Shown piece after piece: positions 10,243-21,039 of a DNA stretch of 64,000 bases (its first letter is position 1; each line of letters starts with the position of its first letter). Under the pieces are notes generated by a model. It saw nothing but the letters and a program-made list of their open reading frames with translations. It was not told where the DNA came from and searched no databases. Location of the stretch: positions 1 to 64,000 of the forward strand of contig VIIQ02000811.1 in the NCBI GenBank assembly GCA_007449985.2. Reading direction: 5' to 3'. Made by a program: the position numbers and the translations under genes. The stretch is from Desmodesmus armatus (lineage: Eukaryota; Chlorophyta; Chlorophyceae; Sphaeropleales; Scenedesmaceae).

Positions 10243-12119
10243 ATGCCTGCCGACTCACAGGCAGGCACGTCAGCAGTAGCAGGGCGGGTGGCCCAGCAGA
10301 AGCAGCAGCAGCAGCAGCAGCAGCGCAGTGCTGCCCCGGCTGGGCGTCAGCCCACCGCCACACCTGGCAGGTCAGCAGCAGCCACCCCCAATCAGCCCAA
10401 CAGGAGGGTAGCAGCAACTGCCAGCAAGGCTGCCTATGCAGCACACAACAGGCAGCAGCGACAGATGCACTCCTTCCCAGGAGTTCTGAAGTTGCTGCTG
10501 CCTCCCGAGGCTCTGGCCTCCAGGAAAGTGGCCCTGGAGGTGCAGAAGCTGATCGACCCAGCAGATGCAGCAGCACGGGCAGCAGCAACACAGCAACTGC
10601 AGGACTGCCCATCCGGCCAGGAGGTACAGCGCCTGCGGGATACCTGGTCTGAGGCGCAGCCTGCAGGCATGGAGGACCCAGCAGTCGCCGAGGCAGCAGC
10701 TGCGGGCATGGCACCGGCAGCGCTGCGGCCAGTCCTTGAGCGGTTTGCTGCAGCGGGGGAGATGGCCAGCAGCTTTGCTACCGTCATTGAGCAGCTGGTG
10801 AGCAGGGACGGATGGGAGCTGGGTTGGAGCCACCCCAGGTTTTTCAGGAAGGATGCTGTGCATGCAGGGCGCAAGGTTGCAGCCATGCACGCGTCCTATC
10901 AGTTCATTCTGCACAGCAAGGCAGCCCTGCAGGGCCTACTGGACCCACAGACCGGCAAGCTGCAGCTGCCGGACGGTGGGGAGCAGTACACTCTGCGGTA
11001 TGACGGGCTGCCAGTCCGGGTCTTCAGCTTGTGCGGGGTGCGGGGCATTGGGCCGCAGCAGTGGGCCACGGCCATGGAAGCAGCCGGCGTCACTGTGCTG
11101 GCAGCGGACTGGGCCTTGGATCAGCAGCAGCGGCAGCTGTGGGATGAGGTGAAGCTGGTGCTGGCAGTCACAGCCAGCGCACCCTCAGCAGTGGAGATGC
11201 CCACACCAGACGGCACCAGCAGTTTCTTCGTGCAGCTGCGGGAGTGCACAGATGCAGCAGACCTCAGTGCTGCCGCCCTGCGCAAGGGAGCCAGCAATGC
11301 TATGCAGCGCGAGTGGATTGCGTCCCGCACCCAGCAGCAGCTTGCAGAGCAGCAGGAGCAGCAGCGCCGCCAGCGTGAGCAGCAGGAGCATGACAGGCAA
11401 CAGCAGGCGGCTGAGCTGGCGGCTCAGCGCCAGCAGCAGCGGCAGCAGCAGCGGGAGCGCCAGCAGCAGAGGCAGCAGCAGGAGGCCCCAGCCGCTGACG
11501 CTGCACAGTCACCCTCGCAGTCAGCTGGCACTGCACCTGCCTCACAGAAGCGGCCCACACCAGACCTGCAGCAGCAGCAGCAGCAGCAGCAGCAGCACCC
11601 TCTGGCCCGATCGGGCAACAGCAGCAGGCCCCGCCTGCAGCCGTGCACGAGGGCGCGCCAGCTGCCGCAGCTGCCTCAAGCAGCACCAGCAGCAGCACCA
11701 GCAGCAACGCCAAGAGCAGCACTGGCGGCACCAAGAAGCGCCCTGTGTCTGAGAGCCGGCGCAAGCTGGCTCGCCGCCAGGCAGCCGCCTCTGCATCGCA
11801 GGCCGGCCCAGCAGCAGGCACCCCAGGTGCACAGCAGCACGTGACAGCCACAGCTCGGGCGGCAGGGTCTGAACTGAAGCGGCAGCGCATTGAGCAGTTC
11901 AGGGTGGTGCTCTCTAAGCAACAGCAGCAGCAAGAGCAGCGCCGCTCTCTCAGGGTTGTCCAGCGCCGTCAGCAGCAGCAGCAGCAGGACAGCCAGGCCG
12001 CACTTCCCTCCATCATCCCAGCGGGCTTCAGCGCCTCGCAGTACGCTGGCACGCCCGCCCCAGAAGGGGGCTCGCCACAGCTGTGGCCGGCCACCCCCTG
12101 GGCCCCCCCTCAGCATTAA
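10243..12119 (+). CDS. LINE ORF1 (Gln-rich, frameshifted)
   Basis: The first part (10243-11844 in one frame) is a basic, Gln-rich protein: MPADSQAGTS, then FPGVLKLLLPPEALASRK, a central region LPVRVFSLCGVRGIGPQQW, and a long Q/R/E-rich coiled-coil-like stretch (about 11330-11600). The natural continuation (KKRPVSESRRKLARRQ ... LPSIIPAGFSASQYAG ... PWAPPQH) is in another frame (11643-12119), so a frameshift probably lies between 11570 and 11640, in or after a CAG run. I see no CCHC knuckle or RRM signature. ORF1 proteins of LINEs usually bind element RNA; that role is inferred from position. Its stop codon TAA (12117-12119) directly abuts the ORF2 start codon. Confidence 0.65.
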
Positions 12120-15100
12120 ATGCGTAGGGCTCCAACCCTGCGCATGGGCTGCCACAACGTCAATGGGCTGGCAGCCAAGCTAGAGGGCTTGTTGGCTCTC
12201 TACAAGGCCCTCGGTTTGGATGTAGTAGTGGCAGCCGATACACACGTCAGCTTCTTGCAGCGCACTCAGCTAGAGTCACGCCTGCTGGCCAGGGGCTGGC
12301 GCAGCTACTGGTGTCTAGCCTATCAGCAGACAGCACAGTTGCGGGCAGGGGTGACAGTACTTATCAAGGACAGCCTGCTGCGGTCCGGCAAGCTGCAGGT
12401 TCGTGCCAGTGGGGCGACACCAGGTCCGTCTTCCCCAGCCACCAATGGCAGGCTGCTCCGCGTGCCGCTGCGGTGGGGGGGACAGGACTTGGACCTGGTT
12501 GGGGTGTATTTCCATGCTTCAGAATATCAGCGCAACGTAGACATCATAGAAGGCACCCTGCAGGAGTGGTGTGCCGCTGCTCCTGGGGGCCGCATGGTCG
12601 CTTTGGGGGACTGGAACTTTGCGCCCTGCCCTAGCGTTGATCGCGGCCGCATGCCGCGCCAGCAGCAACAGCAGCAGCAGGGGGCAGGGCCTGGGGAGGA
12701 AGGGGACGGGAGCCAGCCGCAGCCGTCGCAGCAGCAGGGGCCAGGGGCAGCTGCCACGCACGACACAGCCCCTACAGCTGCGTGGCGGCGGTGTGTGCCA
12801 AACCTGCGGGACGTCTGGCGGGCCAAGCACCCCCACAAGCGAGCATACACCTACTTTCACCCTCGGGGTATCTCGCGGTTGGACAGGGTGTATGTCAGCA
12901 CAGGGCTGCTGCCACAGGTGGCAGCTGTCCGGCATGCAGATCAGCAACCATCAATCAGCGACCACACTCCTGTGGTGGTGCAGCTGCTGCCGTCAGGGCC
13001 AGGGGTGTTGGGCCCAGGCCTCCCGAAGCTGCACTTGTCCCTGCAAGGGGACTCAGAGTGCGAGCAGCAGCTGGCAGACTGGCTGGCGATAGAGGATGCA
13101 GCAATGCCATCTGACCCGCTAGCTATGGTAGTGGGGTGGTCATCATTCAAGCAGCGGCTGCGGCTCCAGGTGCAGGCCCTCAACCGGGAAGCCAAAGCCC
13201 GGCGGGCCAATCAGGGGTCGGCAGCCCGCAGAAGGGAAGCATGGGGTGCAGTGCAGGCAGCACGGCAGCGGCTGGCGCAGTGCCAGGATGGGGCACAGGT
13301 GCAGGCAGCCGTGACCGAACTGCAGGATGCCTCCTCTGGCCTTGCAAGCCTGCTCACCCAGGAGGAGGAAGTATTGCGGCAGCGTAGGCGGCAGCAGTGG
13401 GTGCATCTGGGGGAGAGGCCTAATCCTGTCATGACCAAGCTGCTGCGGCCCAGCCAAGGAGCGTCATTCATTGCTGGGCTGCACGCACCTGGGTCGGGGC
13501 ATTTGGTGGTGGATGGGGTGGGGTTGGCCAGCATTGTGGGACGCCGGTATGCAGAGGTCAGCACAACTCCGCAGGTGCAGCCTGCAGCACAGCAGGCGGT
13601 GCTGCAGGCCATGGCACAGCACAGCCAGCGGCTGACGGCCGAGCAAGCTGCTGAGCTGGGGAGTGCATCGGTGTCAGTTGAGGAGGTAGAGCGGGCCATC
13701 TTGCGTACGGCGCCTGGCAAGGCCCCGGGGGTGGACGGTATTCCCGGAGAACTGTTCAGGCGGTACCGACAGCAGCTTGCTCCCATCCTGGCCAAACTGT
13801 ACTCGGCCGTTGGGGCAACACAGCAGTGCCCGCCGGGGTTTCTTGATGGGGCGGTTGTGCCAGTGCTGAAACCTGGTGGGGTGCACACCAATGTGGATGC
13901 TTATCGCCCCATTCAATTACTTAACTATGACTACCGTCTTATGGCCAAGTTACTGGCCAACAGGTTGTTGCAAGTGGCGGGGGTCATGATTGATCCAGCG
14001 CAGTGTGCTTTTTTGCAGCATCGGCACATAGGGGATAGTGTGCGGCTGCTGCAGCTGCTGCCCCAGGTGCTGCGTGCCCGCCACCAAACAGCCATAGCTG
14101 CTTTCCTGGACTTCAGGAAGGCTTATGACACTGTGTCGAGGGAGTTTCTGTTTGCAGCTGGGGAGACCCTTGGGGTGGGTGCCGGGTTTCTGCAGTGGAT
14201 GAAGCTGCTGTTGACAGACACTCTGACATGTGCAGTTGTCAACGGCTTTCAGAGCTCTTTCTTTCAGTGTGGTGCTGGGGTTAGGCAGGGCTGCCCTGGC
14301 ACCCCTGATGTACCTGTTTGCAGGGCAGGCGTTGCTCTGCCATCTGAAGCAGTGTGGCATTGGTATTGATGTTGCAGCCGGCAGGCTGGTCGCCACACAG
14401 TATGCTGATGATGTGGAGCCCCTCCTGCCTGGGGAGGCTGATGTTTCTGGTCTGCTGGAGCATTTGTCGGTGTATGGGGATGCTACAGGCCAGCGGGTGC
14501 AGCCGCCCAAGTGTCAACTGTTGCCTTTGGGCCAAGCGGTGGTGGACCCTGCCCCTGTGGCAGGCATGGCGGTGCGTGACACCTGCAAAAGCCTGGGGGT
14601 TGTCTTTGGCAGTGTGGGGGTGGTTGGAGTGGATTGGGCGCATCGGCTGGGCATTGTGCGGGAACGGGTGCAGAGGATCAGCCGCATCCCTGACCTGTCC
14701 ATGTTTGGTCGTGCTTTTGCGTTCAATGGGTATGCCATCTCCACACTGTTGTATCATGCACACTTTGCTGGGGCCCTGCCAGCTGAGCATGCCAGGCAAC
14801 TTATCAAATGGGCCTCTGCCCTTGTTGATGCTGGCCTGGGCCCTGATGATGATCAGCGACGGGCACCAGGGGTGCCCAGGGCGTGTATGGAGGCCCACCC
14901 TAGGGAGGGAGGTTTGGGTCTGCTGCCAGTGCGGGCCCACCTTCACTCTCGCCTGGCTTGTGAGGCAGTGCAAGTGTTGGTGGGGGATGCTCGCAAGCCT
15001 TGGGTTGCAGTCAGCAGGGAACTGTTGCAGCACCATGTGCCGGTGGTGCCTGGTGGGGGTTGTTGGGGCTTGGCCTTGTGTGACAGGGGTCGGTTGTTCA

Positions 15101-16422
15101 GGGACGCTGGGGGCCAGCTGTTGCCAGACCCCTTGCGTGCTTTTGCCCTTGGCATCAGGGCTCTGCCGTATATTCGCCATGTGGGCGCTAACCCGGTCCA
15201 GCCCGGCCCGTGGTGTTACTATGTCCCATTGTGGTCCAATCCGGTGGTGGCGCAGAGGGAGCAGTGGGACTGGTATGGACAGCAGCGGCAAGTGATGGTG
15301 GGGTTGGAGTTTGTTGTGCCTGACTTGTTTGGCCTCCCCCAGCTGCAATGTGCAGGGCAGGCGCTGCATTGGCTGCAGCTGGTTGAGGCTATCTGTTCCA
15401 TCCCTGACCTGGGGGCAAGGGAGGAGGCATACAGGATGCATGTGTGGGACCCTGTGTTGCAGCATCGCCCTAGGTATGCTAACGTGGTGGTGGCTAGGGA
15501 GGAGCTGGCTGTGTTGGTGGCGGCAATCCCTGGTGCGTGGCAGGATGCAGCACGTGTAGTGCTGCGGGGTAGGCCATCCGGGCGGCTGCCGGCCGTTTCA
15601 GAGGCTCAGCTTACCGCAGCTAGGGACAGGGTGTGTGCTGATCTGGGTTGGCATACTCGCAATGGGGATGTGGTGGAGCTTAAGTCCCTCACTGTGTCGC
15701 TGGCCACCCAGTGTCAATCCTTGGATGCGCTGTCAGCCATTGCTGACAGGCATGCTGCCTTCCGTCAGAGGGTGTTGTCTGTTGATATGTTGCAGCCAAT
15801 TGTGGGCGAGTTGCCCGAGGTCACTCGGGTGCTTCGGCGGTGGTGGAAGCTGCGTGTGCCTAATGAGCACAAGGAGGCTGCATGGCGGCTCACCCTCGAT
15901 GCGTTCCCTACGGCTCAGCGCATGCACACAGGCACCTCTTGTGTAGCCTGTGGGGCTGCGGAGCCCGGTGTACAGCACCATTGTTGGGAGTGTCCTGTTG
16001 CAGGGGCGGTGCGGGCGGAGATTGAGGGGCAGTTGCGAGCTCACCGGGTGGGCGACAGCCCCCCTTGGTTGGCTGCTGATCGCGGCCTGCAGTGTGCAGC
16101 TTTGTGGATGGGGGTGAAACCTCATCCCCGGCTGCATCATGTTGTGTGGGACATGGTGTGTCTGGCTGGCATAGGTGCTGTTGACTTTGGCCGCAGAGTG
16201 GCTTGGGCTGTGGCAGCAGAAGGCCCTGCACTGCCTCTGCTGACGGTAGAGCGCATTGCAGGGCGTGCTGCTGTTGGGGAGTTTTGGCGCGTCTTGGCTG
16301 ACTTTGCGGTTTCTGCAATCATCCCTAAGCGGGCGCAGGGGCTTGCGCTCACACAGCAGCCTTTCATTGCATGGCATGTTGTGCTGTCAGGAGGCAACGG
16401 TTTGCGAGTAGTTAGGCATTGA
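12120..16422 (+). CDS. LINE ORF2: APE endonuclease, reverse transcriptase, zinc finger (one frameshift)
   Basis: Start ATG at 12120 immediately follows the ORF1 stop. Endonuclease (about residues 8-290): CHNVNGL, GVYFHA, GDWNFAPC (the D/N pair), RLDRVYVS, SDHTPVVV; a Gln/Gly-rich insert sits after GDWNF. Reverse transcriptase: APGKAPGVDGIPGELF (about residue 530), YRPIQLLNYDYRLMAKLLA, FLDFRKAYDTV, GAGVRQGCP, and catalytic YADD at about 14401. C-terminal zinc finger: CVACG...HHCWEC near 15940-15995 (zf-RVT type), then a tail ending at 16422. The frame changes at about 14297, just after RQGCP; the downstream frame (14230-16422) continues with LAPLMYLFAGQ. The family RQGCPLAP motif suggests a 2-base loss, so this copy is probably non-autonomous unless the base call is wrong. 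Confidence 0.9.
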
Positions 16423-16846
16423 GCGTCTGCATGTGTTGACATGTGAGTTGTTGGCTGCTGTGTGACTTCTGTTCTGCTGGCTTGTGAACAGTGCAGCGAC
16501 CGGTGGTGTCGGTGAAGTTGCCCCCACGTACGCCCACTGCAACATGTGGGAGTGGTTTGTGGCTCGCAGCTGTGTGTTCGCTGTTTTCTGTTCCGTCCGC
16601 CCTTTCTTATCGCAACCCTGCAGGTGCGAGAAGCAGTGCCGTTGGCGCCATTCAGTCCTTCCAGTGTATTATATCTGTTTTCGCAATCTGGAAGCACACT
16701 GGGTGTGCGTGACAAGCTTTTGATGGTGGGGTTTGTCCGAACGGCCCCCTTCCGTACTGGTTGTGTCCATCCGTGGCTGGGTTCAGTTGCAACGTAGTTG
16801 CTTGAGAAACCCGTGTAACACCTTCATTCATTCATTCAACGAACAA

Positions 16847-17740
16847 TGAGTGAGTGAGTGAGCTTTATGCCTTGTACATGTTTGCATGTTGCCTAACCTT
16901 GTGTGTTGCAGGTGGTTCGCTGCTCTTGAGAAGGTTGACAGGCCCCAATGTAACACAAATCATCATCATCATGAGAAGGAGGTGGCGCCTTAAGTTGCAT
17001 TGGAGGGACATGGTTTGGGTCCCTGAGCTTACATGGTGTGGGCTGGGTCTTTCGGGGATCTCAATGTAACGAACAATGAGTGAGTGAGTGAGTGTGAGTG
17101 AGTGGTGGGCTTAGCATTCAGACGCTTTATGCCTTGTACATGTTTGCATGTTGCCTAACCTTGTGTGTTGCAGGTGGTTCGCTGCTCTTGAGAAGGAGGT
17201 GGCGCCTTAAGTTGCATTGGAGGGACATGGTTTGGGTCCCTGAGCTTACATGGTGTGGGCTGGGTCTTTCGGGGATCTCAATGTAACGAACAATGAGTGA
17301 GTGAGTGGTGGGCTGGGTCTTTCGGGGATCTCAATGTAACGAACAATGAGTGAGTGAGTGAGTGGGTCATGAGTGAGTGAGTGGGTCATGCATTCGGGTT
17401 GGTGGCGCCTTGAGTTACAAGGGCGGGACATGGATTGGGTCCCGGGGCTTGCATCGGGTTGGCTGGGTCCTTGAGGCCTCTTTGTAACGAACACTGACTG
17501 ACTGACTGACTGACTGACTGTCATGTAACGAACAATGAGTGATGAGTGGTCAAACAATGAGTGTGAGTGAGTGGGGTCTTTCGGGGATCTCAATGTAACG
17601 AACAATGAGTGAGTGAGTGGGCCCTGGAGGTGGCGCCTTAAGTTGCATTGGAGGGACATGGTTTGGGTCCCTGAGCTTACATGGTGTGGGCTGGGTCTTT
17701 CGGGGATCTCAATGTAACGAACAATGAATGAATGAATGAA
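16847..17740 (+). mobile_element. Cluster of short 5'-truncated retroelement 3' ends with (TGAG)n and (TGAC)n tails
   Basis: Several pieces share GGAGGTGGCGCCTTAAGTTG through GGGGATCTCAATGTAACGAACA and end in (TGAG)n: about 16911-17096, 17174-17300, 17308-17360, 17575-17615 and 17630-17740. A related family (GTGGCGCCTTGAGTTACAAG ... CTCTTTGTAACGAACACTGACTGAC) ends near 17520. Tails range from 2 to 6 repeats. I see no coding capacity. Confidence 0.8.
16935..16979 (+). mobile_element. Minimal (ATC)n-tailed retroelement end inserted in another element
   Basis: The copies at 17174 and 18566 read CTCTTGAGAAGGAGGTGG uninterrupted. Here a short segment GACAGGCCCCAATGTAACAC plus (ATC)n lies within that sequence, flanked by TGAGAAG on both sides (7-bp target duplication). 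The same end occurs at about 19933-19967 and 20993-21031. Confidence 0.8.
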
Positions 17741-17910
17741 GGCCCTATTACACGCGCAAGCGTGTGGCCTACTTGCCCTGAGCACGGCGTAAAAAGGCTC
17801 CACACCACCGGGAAGGCATGGGTGGATCCTTCTGCGGAAGGTCCATCCAAGGCGGTGCGTTTGCGCCGCTGGTGTGCTTGTTTCGGTTGTTGGTAATGGA
17901 ATAGTTCAAT

Positions 17911-18700
17911 TGTGGGCCTGGCAGGGCGGGCGGAGCCTCTTGTTGCGCTGCCCGGACTGGCTACTGTCATCGCGTGTTTAGGTGCTGCCTGGCAGGCCGC
18001 GCGATGAGCATGTGTAAGGGCCATTGTATTGTGCGTCTGTTTTGTTTTACGTTGCAGTAGTTGTTGGCTGTACTCGGTTCCTCAGTGTTGGTCAGTGGCT
18101 GGACAGCAGCAGCAGCAGTCAGCAGCAGTGGTGTGGGGGCAGTTGACCAAGCCCGGGATAGGGCCAGTGACAGGTTTGCGAACCAGCTGGTAGTCCGCCA
18201 GAGGGGGCTTCTGCTTTTTGCAGCGCTGGAGCTGGTGCTGGAGCTGGAGGAAGGCTTGGCAGCATCAACAGCAGCAGTGTGGAGCAGCCTGCCTGGTCAG
18301 TGCACAGTTGCAGTGGCTCGGCCAGTGCGGGCGTCTGTGCCACGTGCTGGTCTCTTATTCCCACGCTCGTGTTTTGAACTTTTCTGTTCCCCCAGCAGCA
18401 GCACCGGGAGCAGGTGCCTTGCTTGCCATGGTTGTTCGCTTGTTGGGACAGCGTGTCACTGCATGCTTGGCTGCTCAGCAGGCCCCATGTGCTTCAATGG
18501 CCGCGCATTCAGACGCTTTATGCCTTGTACATGTTTGCATGTTGCCTAACCTTGTGTGTTGCAGGTGGTTCGCTGCTCTTGAGAAGGAGGTGGCGCCTTA
18601 AGTTGCATTGGAGGGACATGGTTTGGGTCCCTGAGCTTACATGGTGTGGGCTGGGTCTTTCGGGGATCTCAATGTAACGAACAATGAGTGAGTGAGTGAG
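17911..18700 (+). repeat. 0.79-kb direct repeat, copy 1
   Basis: Nearly identical to 20091-20882, starting at TGTGGGCCTGGCAGGGCGGG and ending with the ATCTCAATGTAACGAACAAT (TGAG)n tail. Differences seen: one extra CAG in copy 2, and CTTATT against CTTGTT. An ATG-started open frame (18061-18549 here, 20241-20732 in copy 2) is not recognised. The shared tail marks both as copies of one retroelement 3' portion. Confidence 0.9.
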
Positions 18701-20090
18701 TGAGTGAGTGGAACCCTTGGGTCCCGGGCTTGCATGCTTTGCCCCGGGACATGGGGGTGTGTGTCTCACGTCGGAACCGGATGGAGGTCCCTTTTATCGT
18801 GTGGGCTTTTGGAAGTGGAGCCTCTACTGATTGTCTACCCTTCTTCACCGTGGCAACCTCTTTGCAGCCCTTTGGTGTGAGTGCTTCGCAACCCTGTTGT
18901 GTTTCTTGTCGCTCCCGTCAAGGTTCCTGCAAAAGGAATTTCGACCCCTTCGATCCTGCCGTCCGTTTGCAGCGTAGCTGCTTGATCACGGTGTAACACT
19001 TCTTCTTCTTCCGGGGCTTGCATCGGGTTGGCTGGGTCTTTGAGGCCTCTTTGTAACGAACACTGACTGACTGACTGACTGACCGGCGGCTTGTGTGCCA
19101 CAGGTGGTTGGGCTGTCTTGAGTAGGATTGGTGGCGCCTTGAGTTACAAGGGCGGGACATGGATTGGGTCCCGGGGCTTGCATCGGGTTGGCCGCAGCCC
19201 TCAGGCTGCTGTGGTACAGGTCCCACATGGCCAACTGCGCATCACTGACATTTTTCAGCCTGCACCTCTTACTCCTACTCAGCAACAGCATCAGCAACAG
19301 ATACGGCAGCGTCAACAGTTGCTTTTGCAGCAGCAACAACAACAGCAGCAAGAGGCTGCTGCTGCTCAGTTGGCTGAGGTTCAGCAGCAAGCAGTGTCCT
19401 ACTTTTGGGAGCTTTTGGAGGATTTTGTGGCCCTAGAGGCAGCCCCAAGTCCTGGTTCCCTCAGGTCTCCCCTAGCCACCCATTTCTGTGTGTGTCTGGG
19501 GATTCGACCTTGAGTGTTCACCGTGTTGTTGTTGTGCCAGCAGTTGATTGATTCTCTGTTGACATTTGCCCCTGTTTCCTTGTTCATCTGATGCATACAC
19601 CGACATGCTTGGCTAATGAGGTTGAGGAGGCAGTGTGAATGTGTACTTGTCTTGCTTGCATTTTGCACAGCCTTGCTGCACTCTTACTTGTACATGCTCA
19701 CACTGGACAGCAAGAGCCTGTCACGGAGTCATGCTTGCCATGTTCATGTGCGCTTCACAAGGCCGCATCTTTCCATGCTCGATGCCTTGCACATGCTTGC
19801 ATGTCAGTTAACTCTGTGTGTATCGCAGGTACTTGCTGAAAAAGGCAGGTCATAGGTGGTGCCTTGTTACTTTTGGGGGGATAATGGATTGGTGTCCCCG
19901 GTTGCCACTGGTCGGTAGCTTATGGTCTGGATTGACAGGCCCCAATGTAACACAAATCATCATCATGGCTGGGTCCTTGAGGCCTCTTTGTAACGAACAC
20001 TGACTGACTGACTGACTGGCGGCGGAGTTCAATTGTGGGCCTTCGGGCGGCGGAGTTCAATTGTGGGACTTCTTCTTCTTTTCTTCTTCT
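18700..20090 (+). mobile_element. Mixed retroelement remnants with (TTC)n, (TGAC)n and (ATC)n tails
   Basis: Includes a GCAGC-GTA-GCTGC hairpin at 18969-18981 followed by GTGTAACACTTCTTCTTC; a (TGAC)n-tailed end at about 19014-19083; part of the same family at 19131-19193; an open frame at 19195-19512 with HGQLRITDIFQP and a poly-Gln stretch that I do not recognise; and further tails at 19933-20020. Confidence 0.65.
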
Positions 20091-20882
20091 TGTGGGCCTG
20101 GCAGGGCGGGCGGAGCCTCTTGTTGCGCTGCCCGGACTGGCTACTGTCATCGCGTGTTTAGGTGCTGCCTGGCAGGCCGCGCGATGAGCATGTGTAAGGG
20201 CCATTGTATTGTGCGTCTGTTTTGTTTTACGTTGCAGTAGTTGTTGGCTGTACTCGGTTCCTCAGTGTTGGTCAGTGGCTGGACAGCAGCAGCAGCAGCA
20301 GTCAGCAGCAGTGGTGTGGGGGCAGTTGACCAAGCCCGGGATAGGGCCAGTGACAGGTTTGCGAACCAGCTGGTAGTCCGCCAGAGGGGGCTTCTGCTTT
20401 TTGCAGCGCTGGAGCTGGTGCTGGAGCTGGAGGAAGGCTTGGCAGCATCAACAGCAGCAGTGTGGAGCAGCCTGCCTGGTCAGTGCACAGTTGCAGTGGC
20501 TCGGCCAGTGCGGGCGTCTGTGCCACGTGCTGGTCTCTTGTTCCCACGCTCGTGTTTTGAACTTTTCTGTTCCCCCAGCAGCAGCACCGGGAGCAGGTGC
20601 CTTGCTTGCCATGGTTGTTCGCTTGTTGGGACAGCGTGTCACTGCATGCTTGGCTGCTCAGCAGGCCCCATGTGCTTCAATGGCCGCGCATTCAGACGCT
20701 TTATGCCTTGTACATGTTTGCATGTTGCCTAACCTTGTGTGTTGCAGGTGGTTCGCTGCTCTTGAGAAGGAGGTGGCGCCTTAAGTTGCATTGGAGGGAC
20801 ATGGTTTGGGTCCCTGAGCTTACATGGTGTGGGCTGGGTCTTTCGGGGATCTCAATGTAACGAACAATGAGTGAGTGAGAGG
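20091..20882 (+). repeat. 0.79-kb direct repeat, copy 2
   Basis: Second copy of the unit at 17911-18700, with the same order and the same (TGAG)n tail, shorter here. The flanks differ, which favours two retrotransposition events over a simple tandem duplication. Confidence 0.9.
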
Positions 20883-21039
20883 GCGGCAAACCGAGAAACG
20901 CCAGGAAGCACTTTTGACCCTCGATGAGCCATGAAAAGAGATGAAGATGATTGGTGTCCCCGGTTGCCACTGGTCGGCAGCTTATGGTCTGGATTGACAG
21001 GCCCCAATGTAACACAAATCATCATCATCATCGTTCGTG

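Larger units (their letters stand above)
9096..16846 (+). mobile_element. Near full-length LINE, about 6.7 kb, flanked by 9-bp target-site duplication
   Basis: The sequence AACGAACAA occurs at 9096-9104 and at 16838-16846, bracketing the element. The element itself is 9105-9115 plus 10150-16837, because a 5'-truncated copy of the same family has inserted after its first 11 bases. It carries ORF1 (10243 on), ORF2 (12120 on) and a 3' UTR ending in a GCAAC-GTA-GTTGC hairpin, CGTGTAACACC and an (ATTC)n tail. The target was the 3' end of another element (TCTCAATGTAACGAACAA...TGAGTGAG). The 3' 680 bp is nearly identical to the truncated copy, which points to recent activity. Confidence 0.85.

Noticed and set aside
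14285..14305. Programmed ribosomal frameshift in the LINE ORF2
   Set aside because: No slippery heptamer or stimulating structure is evident, and the shift falls inside a conserved RT motif, so a deletion or sequencing error is simpler.
19195..19512. PCNA-interacting (PIP-box-like) motif QLRITDIF
   Set aside because: The aromatic pair required by a PIP-box is not present, and the frame lies in retroelement debris.
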